From Opitutaceae bacterium (GTDB lineage: Bacteria; Verrucomicrobiota; Verrucomicrobiia; Opitutales; Opitutaceae): DNA of 64,000 nucleotides. The notes beneath the pieces were generated by a model. The model was not told where the DNA came from. It searched no databases and saw nothing but the letters and a program-made list of their open reading frames with translations. Both the position numbers and the translations under genes were made by a program. The first letter of the stretch is position 1. Every line of letters starts with the position of its first letter. Shown piece by piece: positions 18,236 to 27,277 of the stretch. The stretch spans positions 1 through 64,000 of the forward strand of contig CANJNJ010000001.1 of the NCBI GenBank assembly GCA_947474995.1. The letters run 5' to 3'.

Positions 18236-18310
18236 CACCGGAGTATTCTGTCAAGAGAGTTTTGATCGATCATTACTATATTGACAGTTCATATGCCACG
18301 GCCAATTGAA
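18236..18310. promoter_or_regulatory. AT-rich divergent promoter candidate
   Basis: The 263-bp gap between the TonB receptor and the DJ-1 gene contains an AT-rich patch at about 18250-18300, which stands out in this GC-rich DNA. It includes TTGACA-like words on both strands and TATAGT on the minus strand with a long 19-bp spacing. Box assignment is weak; only the AT-rich divergent location is clear. Confidence 0.3.
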
Positions 18311-18422
18311 GCAGCGCTCGCAAAAAGTCCCCGCCGTCCTCCCGATTTTCCCAATCGCGTGATCACTTTATAGTCGTCGACCGCTCCTCTCCTCGAAATC
18401 CAGCTCTATCCCCCTCCCCGCT

Positions 18423-19001
18423 ATGCCACATAAAGTGCTTATCATCGTCGGAGATGCTACTGAAACCGTCGACACGCTCTATCCCTATTATCGGCTCGAA
18501 GAGGCCGGTTTCATCCCGGTTGTGGCCGCGCCCGACAAGCGGAAGTACCAGATGGTACTCCATGAAGTGAAACCGGGTTGGACCATCACCAAGGAGTGGG
18601 AAGGCTACACCATCGATGCCGACATCGCGTTTCGTGATATCAAGCCCGAGGAGTATGTCGGCATCTTCTTCAGCGGCGGGCGGGCACCGGAATATATTCG
18701 CGACGATCCGGATTTGATTCGCATCACGCGCTGGTTCTTCCAGCAGAACAAACCAATCGCCAGCGTCTGCCACGGTTGCGAGATCCCCGCGCGTGCCGAT
18801 TGCCTCCGGGGCCGGCGAATTGCGGCCGTGGGCAAATGCCGGTTCGATGTCGAAGTCTGCGGCGGCATTTTCGTGAACGAACCGTGCGTCGTGGATCGCA
18901 ATCTGGTGAGCGGCCGCACGTTTCACGATCACGGCAAGTATATGGGTTCATGGATGCGCCTGTTGGAGGCCGAACGTCAGCGGCTGGACGCAGCCGCTTA
19001 G
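18423..19001 (+). CDS. DJ-1/PfpI family protein
   Basis: The 192-residue single-domain protein opens with VLIIVGDATETVDTLYPYYRLEEAGF, a class I glutamine-amidotransferase-like fold. The nucleophile elbow reads ASVCHGCEI near residue 117, with the Cys-His pair expected of PfpI-type enzymes; GIFFSGGRAPEY precedes it. Family members act as glyoxalase III/deglycase, peptidase or chaperone-like proteins; specificity cannot be told. It is the first gene of a plus-strand run ending in the GntR regulator, so it could handle reactive carbonyls from sugar oxidation (inference). Confidence 0.88.
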   Translation: MPHKVLIIVGDATETVDTLYPYYRLEEAGFIPVVAAPDKRKYQMVLHEVKPGWTITKEWEGYTIDADIAFRDIKPEEYVGIFFSGGRAPEYIRDDPDLIRITRWFFQQNKPIASVCHGCEIPARADCLRGRRIAAVGKCRFDVEVCGGIFVNEPCVVDRNLVSGRTFHDHGKYMGSWMRLLEAERQRLDAAA

Positions 19002-19037
19002 GCACCAAACGTTCCCCGCCTGTTTATCCTCCCTGGC

Positions 19038-19958
19038 GTGACCACCACGACCCGACGCGATTTTATCGCCCTTGCCGCTGGCGGCCTTGGCTTGGCCGCC
19101 CTGCGGGCTCGCGGCGCGACCGCGCCGCAACCCGGGCTGAGCCTCGGCTTCAGTCTCTACGGGATGAAGACTTTGCCGCTCGACCGCGCCCTGTCCGAGT
19201 GCGCCCGGATCGGTTACCGCAATATCGAACTCTCCTTGATGGCCGGCTTCCCGACCGATCCCGCGAAACTCACGCCGGCCGTGAGCTCGACCATCCGGCA
19301 GCAGCTCAAGACCGCCGGACTTCCCGTCGCGAGCCTTCTGGTAAACCTGGGCCTGACCGGCGATGAGAAAGCCCACGCCGGGTATCTCGAGGTGCTGGAG
19401 ATCGCCGCGCGCTTTGCAGCGGAAATCGATCCCGCGCACCCTCCCATCGTACAAACGGTAATGGGTGGCACTCCGGCCGAATGGGAGACGAAAAAAGCGA
19501 TGATGGCGGCACGCCTGAAGGAATGGGATGCCATCGCCCGCCCGCACGGTGTCACCGTGGCCGTGAAAGGCCACGTCTTGAACGCCGTCGATACGCCGGA
19601 GAAGCTGCTCTGGATCTTCCGCGAGGCGAAAGGAACCAATCTCGCGATCGCCTACGACCACAGCCACTACGCGCTCGCCGGCCTCTCGATTGAGGACAGC
19701 CTGCGGCCGCTCGCGCCGTACACCAAGTTCGTCCACGTCAAGGATGCGAGACGAGAGGGCAAGGACGTGCGCTTTCTTCTGCCCGGCGAAGGCACAACGA
19801 ACTATGCCGAATATTTTCGTCTGCTGAAAAAATACGGCTATCGGGGTCCAGTGGTGGTGGAGGTGAGCGCGCAGATTTTCAACCGGCCCGGCTACGATCC
19901 CGTGGCCGCCGCCGAGAAATCGTACGCCGCGCTCGCGCCCGGCTGGATGGCCCCCTGA
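19038..19958 (+). CDS. Tat-exported sugar isomerase/epimerase TIM barrel
   Basis: The start is GTG at 19038, chosen because it places a Tat signal (TRRDFIALAAGG) at residues 5-16; the total is 306 residues. The barrel shows LGFSLYGMKTLPLDRALSECARIGYRNIELSL and VAVKGHVLNAVDTPEKLLWIF. IAYDHSHYALAGLSIEDSLRPLAPYTKFVHVKD carries likely metal ligands (Asp, His), and a final VVVEVS provides a Glu. It is 36 bp after the DJ-1 gene and 52 bp before the quinoprotein. Periplasmic barrels of this kind are proposed 3-keto-sugar enzymes; the substrate is unproven. Confidence 0.85.
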   Translation: MTTTTRRDFIALAAGGLGLAALRARGATAPQPGLSLGFSLYGMKTLPLDRALSECARIGYRNIELSLMAGFPTDPAKLTPAVSSTIRQQLKTAGLPVASLLVNLGLTGDEKAHAGYLEVLEIAARFAAEIDPAHPPIVQTVMGGTPAEWETKKAMMAARLKEWDAIARPHGVTVAVKGHVLNAVDTPEKLLWIFREAKGTNLAIAYDHSHYALAGLSIEDSLRPLAPYTKFVHVKDARREGKDVRFLLPGEGTTNYAEYFRLLKKYGYRGPVVVEVSAQIFNRPGYDPVAAAEKSYAALAPGWMAP

Positions 19959-20010
19959 ACCAGGTCCTGGCCCAAACCTTTCGCCACGCTGGCGGAGGGC
20001 GCAGCCAGAG

Positions 20011-22173
20011 GTGAGAGCGGCGGCCCGCAAAAAAATGCCCGACACGAAATCCGACCTACTCCTACTCGGCCTGGCGGCGATCACCGCCCTGCTGCCGATC
20101 CGCGGCCTCCGCGCCGAGGCCGCCTTGGCGGAATTCAAGATTCTGCCGGCGGCGGGGCCATCGGAACTGACGCCGGCCAACGGCTGGCCCTCGACGCGCG
20201 ACTACGCCGAGTGGACCCGTTCGCTTGGCGGGCCCACCTCCAATCGCTTTTCCACGTTAACTGGCATCACCCGGGAGAATGTCGCCCGCCTTGAAGTCGC
20301 ATGGACCTACCATTCCGGCGACGGCACCGGCGTTGTGCAGAGCAATCCCGTCGTGGTCGGGCGCCGGATGTTCGTGCCCACGGCTGGGCACCAGATCGTG
20401 GCCCTCGACGCCGCCACCGGTCGTGAACTCTGGAAGTTTCGGCCGGAGAAAATGGGCAACGCGCTGCAGGATTTTCCGGCCCGCCGCGGCCTGATCTACT
20501 GGGCGGGCAACGCCGCGATCCCACCCCGACTTTTCTTTTCTGCCGGCAACTGGGTTTATGCGTTGAACCCCGAGGACGGCAAACCGGTGACAGCATTCGG
20601 CTCCGACGGGCGGACTGAACTGCCCACGGGCGGAACCGCCACGGGTGCGATTTGGAAGAATGTCCTGGTCGTGCCGGGATTCCTCGCGGACGTGTTCGGC
20701 TATGACGTCGTGACAGGAAAGCTGCTCTGGCGCTTTCACACCATGCCGACCGGCACGGAATTTGGCGCCGATACCTGGAAGACCTTGGACAAGGGCGCAA
20801 ATTGCTGGGGCGGCATGTCCCTCGATGAGTCGCGCGGGATTGCGTACATCTCCACCGGTTCCCCCAAACCCAATTACCTCGGGGCGGCGCACCTCGGGGC
20901 GAACCTGTTCGCCAACTGTGTGGTCGCGCTCAACGCCGCAACCGGCGAGAGGCTCTGGCATTTTCAGGAAATCGAGCACGACATCTGGGACCTCGACGTG
21001 CCTGCCCCGCCCAATCTGGTCACGGTCACACGCCACGGCCGCAAGGTCGATGCCGTCGCCACCGTCACCAAGATCGGGCACACCCTCCTGCTCGATCGCG
21101 TGTCGGGGAAGCCGCTCTTTCCCTATCGCCTGCGCCGGGCGCCAGCCGCGAATCTGCCGGGCGAAAAGACCGCCGAGTACCAACCCGACCTCGAATGGCC
21201 GCAGCCGTTTGCGCGGCAGGATTTCAGCCGCGACCAGATCACGGAACGCACGCCCGAGGCCCGCGCCTTTGTCGAGCAACTGGTGGCGGACTCGAACATG
21301 GGTTGGTTCGTGCCGTTTGAGGACAACAAGCCGACCGTATTCTATGGGATGCTCGGGGGCGCGGACTGGCCGGGCGCGGCGTTCGATCCCACCAGCGGCC
21401 GGCTTTTCGTGAGCTCGAATCGTCTGGCGTGGAAAGTGAAAATTGCGCGCGACGACGATCCACCTCCGGCGGTGCCAGCGACGACGGGCGATCTGGTTTA
21501 CCAGCAATTCTGCTTGTCGTGCCACGGTTCGGGGCGCCTGGGCGCCGGGGTGGTACCGGGGTTGCGGGGCCTGCGCCACCGGCTGCAAAAAGCCGAAGTA
21601 CTTGAGCTCATAAAAACCGGCCGCACGACAATGCCTCCGCTGGGAATGGCCATGACCTCCCAGCAGAAGAATGATCTTCTCGCGTTTCTTTTTGCCGAAG
21701 ACCGGCCGTCCGTTCCGTCCGCTCCCGGCGATCCCATCCGCTACGCGTTTGCCGGATATAAGAAGGTCCTGGATCAGGACGGATATCCGGGCAGCAAGCC
21801 ACCTTGGGGCGAACTGGTCAGCCTCGACCTCAACAGCGGCAAGATCGTCTGGCGGGTTCCGCTGGGAGAGCACGAGGAGCTGACCAAACTCGGGGCACCA
21901 CTTACCGGGACGGAAAATGTGGGCGGGGCCATGGTAACCAGCGGTGGCGTCGTTTTCTGCTCGGGAACGCGGGACAAAAAAATCCGGGCCTTCGATTCCA
22001 CCGATGGACGCGAACTTTGGAGCGCGCGACTCCCGCTGCATGGCACTGCCCCGCCGGCAACCTACGAGGTCGATGGTCGCCAATTTGTTGTGATCGCGGC
22101 CAGCGGCGGTGGAAAACTTGGCGGCGACACCGGCGATGCCTGGGTGGCCTTCGCCCTGCCCTCGGCCAAGTGA
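20011..22173 (+). CDS. PQQ-type quinoprotein dehydrogenase with inserted cytochrome c
   Basis: This is an exported beta-propeller dehydrogenase of 720 residues from the GTG at 20011 or 712 from the ATG at 20035; both leave the signal stretch LLLLGLAAITALLP. Propeller blades begin with VARLEVAWTYHSGDGTG, and 'tryptophan-docking' style repeats (ATGRELWKFR, ATGERLWHFQ, GKIVWRVPLG) follow. A c-type haem motif CLSCHG lies near residue 500, inside the propeller, as in membrane or periplasmic PQQ glucose/alcohol dehydrogenases. It oxidises sugars or alcohols and passes electrons to the haem. It has a paralogue at 35066-37165. Confidence 0.9.
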   Translation: MRAAARKKMPDTKSDLLLLGLAAITALLPIRGLRAEAALAEFKILPAAGPSELTPANGWPSTRDYAEWTRSLGGPTSNRFSTLTGITRENVARLEVAWTYHSGDGTGVVQSNPVVVGRRMFVPTAGHQIVALDAATGRELWKFRPEKMGNALQDFPARRGLIYWAGNAAIPPRLFFSAGNWVYALNPEDGKPVTAFGSDGRTELPTGGTATGAIWKNVLVVPGFLADVFGYDVVTGKLLWRFHTMPTGTEFGADTWKTLDKGANCWGGMSLDESRGIAYISTGSPKPNYLGAAHLGANLFANCVVALNAATGERLWHFQEIEHDIWDLDVPAPPNLVTVTRHGRKVDAVATVTKIGHTLLLDRVSGKPLFPYRLRRAPAANLPGEKTAEYQPDLEWPQPFARQDFSRDQITERTPEARAFVEQLVADSNMGWFVPFEDNKPTVFYGMLGGADWPGAAFDPTSGRLFVSSNRLAWKVKIARDDDPPPAVPATTGDLVYQQFCLSCHGSGRLGAGVVPGLRGLRHRLQKAEVLELIKTGRTTMPPLGMAMTSQQKNDLLAFLFAEDRPSVPSAPGDPIRYAFAGYKKVLDQDGYPGSKPPWGELVSLDLNSGKIVWRVPLGEHEELTKLGAPLTGTENVGGAMVTSGGVVFCSGTRDKKIRAFDSTDGRELWSARLPLHGTAPPATYEVDGRQFVVIAASGGGKLGGDTGDAWVAFALPSAK

Positions 22174-22221
22174 CCAATTTGGTCCGAGCGTTACCTCCAC
22201 CCATCCCAGCCTGTTTTTCCA

Positions 22222-22848
22222 ATGTTGTCGGTTGATACCTTTCAGACCAAGTCCTCCCGGGTCTACACGGCGCTGAAGCGGGACATCACGTCGGGCGCAT
22301 ACAAGCCCGGCCTGCATCTCGTCCGGCGGGACTTGGTGAAGCGTTTCGGCGTGAGCCTTTCGATTGTGAACGAAGCGCTTGGGCGCCTGGGGAATGATGG
22401 CCTCGTCGAAACGAAGGAGATGTACGGCACCCGGGTCATCTCCCTGAGCGAGACCAAACTTCGCGATGAATTCGTACTGCGCGAAGCCATCGAGCGGCAT
22501 GCCGTGCGTCTCCTGGCCGAATTTGGGAGTGACGAGACGCTCGGCGCGCTCCTCGAAGAAGCGAAGACCATCGATCGCTGGATGAACGATCCCACGCATA
22601 ACGAGGAACAGGGCACGACGATGCACCTGGAGTTTCATCTCAAGCTCGCCCGGGCCACAGGTTACGTGGCGTTGGAGGAAATGCTGCAGCGCACCAGCAT
22701 GCGGGCGCTGCTCACCACCCGCTGGATCGCCAACCAAAAGCTCCCGCACCCGACCGATTTTCACCAGCAGCTCGTGCTGGAGATCATGAAACGAGACCCC
22801 GGTCGCGCCGACCAGAAGATGCGCGAGCATCTGCATTTCGTCGAATAG
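22222..22848 (+). CDS. GntR family transcriptional regulator (FadR/FCD type)
   Basis: The 208-residue protein has a winged helix at about residues 10-70 (KSSRVYTALKRDITSGAYKPGLHLVRRDLVKRFGVS), then an all-helical FCD-like ligand domain (REAIERHAVRLLAEFG, LEFHLKLARATGYVALEEML). Metal or ligand His residues are present in MHLEFH and DFHQQL. It is 48 bp downstream of the quinoprotein gene and the last gene of the run that starts at 18423. It is therefore a likely local regulator responding to a sugar acid or related metabolite. No operator was identified. Confidence 0.88.
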   Translation: MLSVDTFQTKSSRVYTALKRDITSGAYKPGLHLVRRDLVKRFGVSLSIVNEALGRLGNDGLVETKEMYGTRVISLSETKLRDEFVLREAIERHAVRLLAEFGSDETLGALLEEAKTIDRWMNDPTHNEEQGTTMHLEFHLKLARATGYVALEEMLQRTSMRALLTTRWIANQKLPHPTDFHQQLVLEIMKRDPGRADQKMREHLHFVE

Positions 22849-23488
22849 GTCGCGCCGCCATTGTCGACCCAAGCGCCCGGCGGCCGCAGGCGGAGCATTT
22901 CAATACGGGCAGTGAATCGGAATTGGGCGATGACTTGTGCAGCCCCTTCCCCGTCTAGCCCGCTTCGAGAGGCGCCGATTGCAGCTGGATTCACAACCGC
23001 GCGGTCGTGATTCACTTCGATTCAGACGACACCGAATCCATCCTGAACGGAAACGCACGTAAATGAAGACCTTTGTCATGCGCGGCGTCATGCAATTGAG
23101 CCGCGCGCAAACGAAACCCACCTCGTCGGAATTCAGCTTCCTGCCAATTTACCAAGGAATACGCCCCTGCATCTGCGGCAATTCCGGCGCGGCCTTCGTG
23201 TTTCCCTTTTCTTGGATTTTGGTGCGGCGCATTCAGTGGTGTGCCGTCCCAATCTTTCGAGAGTCGTGGTATGACACCTTTGCCTTGCCTCTGAATTTCA
23301 CTCTCGGGCCACTTAGCTTCTGAACAGGTCCGTGTTCCACCGGTTTCGTCCTCGGCGTCGCAACCATGCACACCTACGGGAAAAATACTTCTACCCAAAA
23401 GCAAGGCCCTCCGCCTCTGCTGCGGAAGCGGGTGAAACTTAGTTTCGCGCCCACCGCCCTCGCGACGAGCCCGGCGGCCCCGGCTCGG
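22849..23488. other. 640-bp intergenic stretch with no recognisable gene
   Basis: This spacer separates the GntR gene from the lipocalin gene on the opposite strand. Open frames exist on both strands, but none gives a family-like protein, none has a clear ribosome-binding site, and their composition looks like shadow coding. No tRNA, hairpin of note or heptamer array was found. It could include a decayed gene. Confidence 0.5.
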
Positions 23489-24025
23489 CTATCTCGGTTC
23501 GGGCCCGCGCTGGAGCACCTTGCGCAGCTTGGTCAAGTCATAGCCCTGGACCGCCAGTTCCCCGACCAGCCGCTGGTAGTCGACCTCCGGGATCTGCGGT
23601 GTGCGCGCCATGATCCAGACGTAATCCCGCCGGTTCCGGCCGATGACAGTCTGGCTGTAGTCGGGGCTCAAATAAGTGATGAGAAATTCGGCCTTAAAGG
23701 GCCAGAGGAACTGCATCCCCCATGTGGAGTTGTTGATTCGATCGACGACGAAGCCGCGCGGATTGTAGCGCTTGGGCGGTCCGTCGAAGCCTCCCTGGTT
23801 GAAGGTGAAGGTCGTGTTGATGTTGCCACCGGGTTCGAGCCGGTAATCTTCAATCGCGTGGTAGGCCTCGGTCTCGATGAAGGTCGGGATGCAGGCGATG
23901 ACATACCACGGCCCCATGAAGCGCGGGAGGTCGAGCTTCTCGACGGTCTTCAAGGGCGGCAGCGACGTGGCACAGCCGGTGAGCAGGAGCAGGCAGGGAA
24001 GGAGAGACAGTGTTTTCACAGTCAT
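23489..24025 (-). CDS. blc: Lipocalin-family outer-membrane lipoprotein (Blc-like)
   Basis: The 178-residue lipoprotein has the lipobox LTGC with the acylated Cys at residue 18. The lipocalin GxW motif is GPWYVIACIP (about residues 38-47). Further Blc-like segments are AIEDYRLEPGGNINTTFTF, FLWPFKAEFLITYLSPDYSQTVIGR, and a C-terminal VDYQRLVGELAVQGYDLTKLRKV. Bacterial lipocalin Blc binds lysophospholipids or fatty acids at the outer membrane. It shares a strand with the small membrane protein 33 bp upstream. Blc-type genes recur beside photolyases, and a photolyase lies 6 kb away here. Confidence 0.92.
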   Translation of the reverse strand: MTVKTLSLLPCLLLLTGCATSLPPLKTVEKLDLPRFMGPWYVIACIPTFIETEAYHAIEDYRLEPGGNINTTFTFNQGGFDGPPKRYNPRGFVVDRINNSTWGMQFLWPFKAEFLITYLSPDYSQTVIGRNRRDYVWIMARTPQIPEVDYQRLVGELAVQGYDLTKLRKVLQRGPEPR

Positions 24026-24058
24026 GAAGGTACGTTCAGTTGGTGGCGTCCGCCGCCC

Positions 24059-24259
24059 TTATTTGTCGGAGTGGATCGCCCGCAGCGCGAAAAGGCACAG
24101 CCCGACCCCCGGAAGGAGGAGGGCCAACAGCCCGGCGGTCTCCCGGGCCCATTTCATCTCGTCCAAGAGGAGCCAGGCGCGGCGGAGAACTAATAGCGAT
24201 ACGAACAGGAGCAGCAGCTCCCACCCGATCAGAGAATATCGATTCTTGATAGTGGCCAA
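24059..24259 (-). CDS. Small two-helix membrane protein, unknown function
   Basis: The 66-residue protein has two hydrophobic helices (LIGWELLLLFVSLLVL and TAGLLALLLPGVGLCLFAL) separated by a charged loop (RRAWLLLDEMKWARE) and a short basic start. It ends 33 bp upstream of the lipocalin gene on the same strand, so it is likely co-transcribed. No family recognised. The helix-loop-helix pattern and tight spacing argue for a real gene. Confidence 0.6.
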   Translation of the reverse strand: MATIKNRYSLIGWELLLLFVSLLVLRRAWLLLDEMKWARETAGLLALLLPGVGLCLFALRAIHSDK

Positions 24260-24409
24260 GATGTATTCCGAACGCGGAAGTGTTCGTCACTGCAATCCTC
24301 CGCTAGTCGCGAAAATCCGGCGGCCCGACATTTTGAAAAACGGCGGCTTGGTGCCGTCCGCTCGGAAAATGACCGTTTGGGCCTGATGGTCTAAATTCGG
24401 TTAAGAATC

Positions 24410-25384
24410 TCAGCATACCAGAGACTGGAAATCCGAGAAATCCGCCCTGAGCCCTCCCTTCACCCCCTTGCAAATCACACTGACCGCGTCGTGCGAATGG
24501 AGCGACTCGAGGTGCGCGCACGCCACTTGGAAATCTATGATGCGCTTGTCGCCCGCGAGTTCTCGGTACAGCAGCCGGGCGGCATCCTCCACAAATTTGA
24601 TGTAAGTGCCGTTGAGCTCGGCAAAGGCCTGCTCGTCCTCCCGCTTTACCATCACTTGCGTCTCGGTCTTGAGCGCGTTGGCGCAATGCCGCTGCAAATC
24701 CTCGATCGCGAGGGTTCGATTATTCGCGAGCACGACCCGCACCCGCGCCTTCGAGCGCTGCGCGTGCGGAGTGGCGTAGGCCCCGCGCGTGCTCCGGGCA
24801 TGTTCGGCCAACTCTGCGCTGCACGGGCAGGTGGAGGAATAGACAAAATCAAACTCGACCATGCGGCGAAATTGGCCGGCGTGATTTAACGTCGCGTCGT
24901 ACGCGACGCGGTAGTACTGCCACCCCGCGAGTCCGCTCCGCAGGCTGGGTTGCAGCATCGGGTAGGAGAACGACAGCCTGATTCGCGCCTCAAAAGACCC
25001 GATCTGGCGTTGGTATTTCGCCAGCAACCTCCGCAGGACCTCGAAGGAGAATTCTTCGTCGGCGTGCGCGTAGAATAAGCGCATGATTCGCCCCATGTTG
25101 ATCCCCTTGAGTCCGGCCTCGAGGGAAACAGTGCCGGTCACGCTGGTCTCCAGCGTGTGGATTTTTCCTCCGCGTGCGCGGAATTTCAGCGGCAGGCGAA
25201 AATTGGCGCAGCCCACTTGCTGGATCGGCACTCGCGCGCCGGCAGCGGCGTTGACCGCGTCCATCATGTCGGGCAAGCTGGCGCGATACGCCGCATTGGA
25301 CTTAAACTTCGCGTCAAAAGCGCGATCGATCAGCGGCGTGCGACCGCCGGGCGCCTCGTGCAAATACATGGATTTCTTGGTCAT
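24410..25384 (-). CDS. folE2: GTP cyclohydrolase, FolE2 type
   Basis: The start is the ATG at 25384 ([10 protein letters not shown]), giving 324 residues; an upstream ATG at 25432 adds a non-family extension. FolE2 converts GTP to 7,8-dihydroneopterin triphosphate, the entry to folate, biopterin and queuosine. Diagnostic segments are [16 protein letters not shown] (metal Cys near residues 186/188), [17 protein letters not shown] and a terminal [11 protein letters not shown]. Length fits the family's roughly 260-320 residues. The neighbour 87 bp upstream encodes 6-pyruvoyl-tetrahydropterin synthase, so the pair supplies a pterin. Confidence 0.93.
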   Translation of the reverse strand: MTKKSMYLHEAPGGRTPLIDRAFDAKFKSNAAYRASLPDMMDAVNAAAGARVPIQQVGCANFRLPLKFRARGGKIHTLETSVTGTVSLEAGLKGINMGRIMRLFYAHADEEFSFEVLRRLLAKYQRQIGSFEARIRLSFSYPMLQPSLRSGLAGWQYYRVAYDATLNHAGQFRRMVEFDFVYSSTCPCSAELAEHARSTRGAYATPHAQRSKARVRVVLANNRTLAIEDLQRHCANALKTETQVMVKREDEQAFAELNGTYIKFVEDAARLLYRELAGDKRIIDFQVACAHLESLHSHDAVSVICKGVKGGLRADFSDFQSLVC

Positions 25385-25471
25385 ATCGTTTTTGGCATGG
25401 AAGAAGGCTGGTCCGGTGGTTGGGCCGATCACCGGCGCTCCGGACTTCCGGAGTGCGCCGGCCGGGAGAAT

Positions 25472-25942
25472 TCAGTCGATGAGCGGCCCGTGGTATTCCG
25501 CAAAATTACGCGGCGTTTCGAAAAGGCGTACGCACTGCAGGCGAGCGGGTTTCAGGCGCGGGGCGAGCTCGTGCCAGAAGGCGACCACGAGGTTCTCGGT
25601 CGTGGGAATAATGCCGCGCAGGAAAGGCACTTCCTCGTTCAAATTCCGGTGGTCGCATGGGTCCACCACGGCCGCGTGCAAAATTCGCTTCAAATCGCCC
25701 AGGTCAATCAGGTAACCGGTCTGGGGGTCGGGGGTGCCGCGGACCGAGACTTCTAAGATGTAATTATGCCCATGCCAGTTCGGGTTGGAGCACAGGCCAT
25801 AGCGTCGGACGTTCCAACGGTGGCTCTTGCTCGGATTATAGAGCCGATGCGCCGAGTTGAAATGCACTTGCCGCGTGACGGTTACGACCCCCGCCAGAAC
25901 ACGGGGCACCGCGGGATTCCTGTGCGTTGGTTTTGTGGACAC
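25472..25942 (-). CDS. 6-pyruvoyl-tetrahydropterin synthase, Cx5HGH class
   Basis: The start is GTG at 25942, giving 156 residues. Zinc ligands are H32 (SAHRL) and H57/H59 (WHGHNY); DPCDHRNLNEE and PTTENLVV carry the catalytic Asp/His and the pterin-anchoring Glu. The catalytic Cys51 is separated from HGH by five residues (CSNPNWHGH). As I recall from the COG0720 subgroup motifs, Cx5HGH marks true PTPS (biopterin route), whereas QueD has CxxxHGH. Together with FolE2 it should make 6-pyruvoyl-tetrahydropterin. A candidate reductase (SDR) is at 29381, but that link is inference. Confidence 0.88.
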   Translation of the reverse strand: MSTKPTHRNPAVPRVLAGVVTVTRQVHFNSAHRLYNPSKSHRWNVRRYGLCSNPNWHGHNYILEVSVRGTPDPQTGYLIDLGDLKRILHAAVVDPCDHRNLNEEVPFLRGIIPTTENLVVAFWHELAPRLKPARLQCVRLFETPRNFAEYHGPLID

Positions 25943-26345
25943 GTTTCTAAGGGTTGAAGAGGGCCGGCCTGTTTAGTGGGAACGTGGCAATCGGGCGCCG
26001 GTTTTTTTCACCGCCGAACAACCAATCGATCCTACTACGAACTTCGGGGAAGGGCGGATGCTCTGGCCCGCTTAACGATGGAGGCGCGGGTAGAGGTTTT
26101 CGATTTCCGACCAGACCTCGTGCCCTAGTGGGGCTTTGGCGCGGAAGGTTTCCGGCGCACGCCAAGGAGCAATGAAGGCCATCAGGCCCCGCCCTCGTCA
26201 GCCAGTTGCCCGCGATTGGCTCACGCGAACCCGGTCCGGTGACGGCGCCGCTCACTCGGAAATTCGCGGCTTGCGGCCACTCGCGATGCGAAGTTTTCTC
26301 GTCGCAGGTTGAGCCGACTGGGTCGCTCCTTCTCGCCTTATTACC
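25943..26345. other. 403-bp divergent intergenic region
   Basis: The region lies between the PTPS gene (minus strand) and the DoxX-like gene (plus strand), so it should hold promoters for both. A T-run follows GGGCGCCGG at about 26001-26012, but no balanced stem supports an intrinsic terminator. No coding sequence, tRNA or repeat was recognised. Confidence 0.45.
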
Positions 26346-26708
26346 ATGCCCTATCTCCGCCTTTTCTTGCAGCTGACCGTGGCGCTGGGAATTCTGAATG
26401 TCTGGCTGCTGCGCTCGGGCCAGGCGACGCCGTTTCGCGGTGGTGATGCGAAGACCCTAAGCGAGGAATTCGCCGCCTACAGACTGCCCTCCTGGTTTAT
26501 GTGCTTGGTCGGCGTGCTCAAGGTGGGGCTCGCGCTTGCCCTCCTGTCTGCGCTTTGGCTCCACCGCTTGGCGCAGCCGGCTGCCATCGCCCTCGGCCTG
26601 CTCATGCTGGGGGCGTTCGTCATGCACCTCAAAGTGCAAGACCCGGTCAAGAAAGCGCTGCCCTCGATCGCCGTCCTCGCGATGTGCGCCGCGATTGCGC
26701 TGCTATAA
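26346..26708 (+). CDS. DoxX-like four-helix membrane protein
   Basis: The 120-residue protein has four hydrophobic helices: about residues 4-20, 50-72, 76-93 and 103-120. LPSWFMCLVGVLKVGLALALL resembles the DoxX/DUF6632-like small membrane family. There is no catalytic motif. The stop codon overlaps the stop of the convergent gene (CTATAA at 26703-26708), so the two genes share an end and transcripts may interfere. Confidence 0.7.
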   Translation: MPYLRLFLQLTVALGILNVWLLRSGQATPFRGGDAKTLSEEFAAYRLPSWFMCLVGVLKVGLALALLSALWLHRLAQPAAIALGLLMLGAFVMHLKVQDPVKKALPSIAVLAMCAAIALL

Positions 26709-27035
26709 CGGATCGGCCGGGCAGAACGACGCCCAACACAAGTAGGCATTCAGCGCCAGGTAGAGCAGCGCTGGTGTCGTTTGGAGCAGCGTGTCTTTGA
26801 TTCTAATTCGAACGACGACCGCGACCAGCATCATTAGGGCAAGCCCGCCCGACGCCGCGCGCCCGATCCACGGCTGGTCCAGGCCGGCGACCAAACCGAG
26901 CGCCGCGCCCAATTGCAGCGCGCCGACCAGCGCGCGCTGCGACCCAAGGCGGTAGCGGTCGAACTCCCCTTTGATGTAGGTCGAAAGAAAGCATGCCGCA
27001 CCATAGCCGAGGAAGGAAACGGCGGAGAAAAGCAT
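26703..27035 (-). CDS. DoxX-like membrane protein, convergent partner
   Basis: From the ATG at 27035 the protein has 110 residues and four helices (LMLFSAVSFLGYGAACFLSTYIKGEFDRYRLG, ALVGALQLGAALGLVAG, GLALMMLVAVVVRIRIKD, ALLYLALNAYLCWASF). Upstream in-frame starts reach 27149 but add a Gly/Ala-rich, non-hydrophobic stretch, so the shorter form is preferred. The helix 1 start and GxxQLxAALGL pattern are DoxX-like. It overlaps the stop codon of the oppositely oriented DoxX-like gene. Function unknown. Confidence 0.65.
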   Translation of the reverse strand: MLFSAVSFLGYGAACFLSTYIKGEFDRYRLGSQRALVGALQLGAALGLVAGLDQPWIGRAASGGLALMMLVAVVVRIRIKDTLLQTTPALLYLALNAYLCWASFCPADPL

Positions 27036-27277
27036 CAGGGCGAAGTTCAAGCGCGCAACCGTAGCGCGTCCTGACGCCGGCGGACACCCAATTCCGGCAG
27101 CCAACCTCCCGAAGGCGGCAGCGCTTCCTCCCAGGCTGCGGGTCTTCACTCCACCCGCTCCGGGCAGATGCAGTGGGTCATGCGCCGTTGACCGGTCAAC
27201 AGCCCCCTGGCGGATTCATCCCCGCCGCGAAGATCGAATTTCCGATTAGTTGGACCGTATCCGGCCGCACCGAAGAA

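Noticed and set aside
20257-22872. 871-codon minus-strand frame opposite the quinoprotein and GntR genes
   Set aside because: It spans two real plus-strand genes and has no family features; GC-driven lack of stop codons explains it.
23012-23404. 130-codon minus-strand frame in the gap upstream of the lipocalin gene
   Set aside because: Polar, irregular composition without recognisable motif; probably non-coding.
25996-26015. Intrinsic terminator with the T-run near 26008
   Set aside because: GGGCGCCGG before the T-run does not form a balanced stem of adequate length, and no plus-strand gene ends there.
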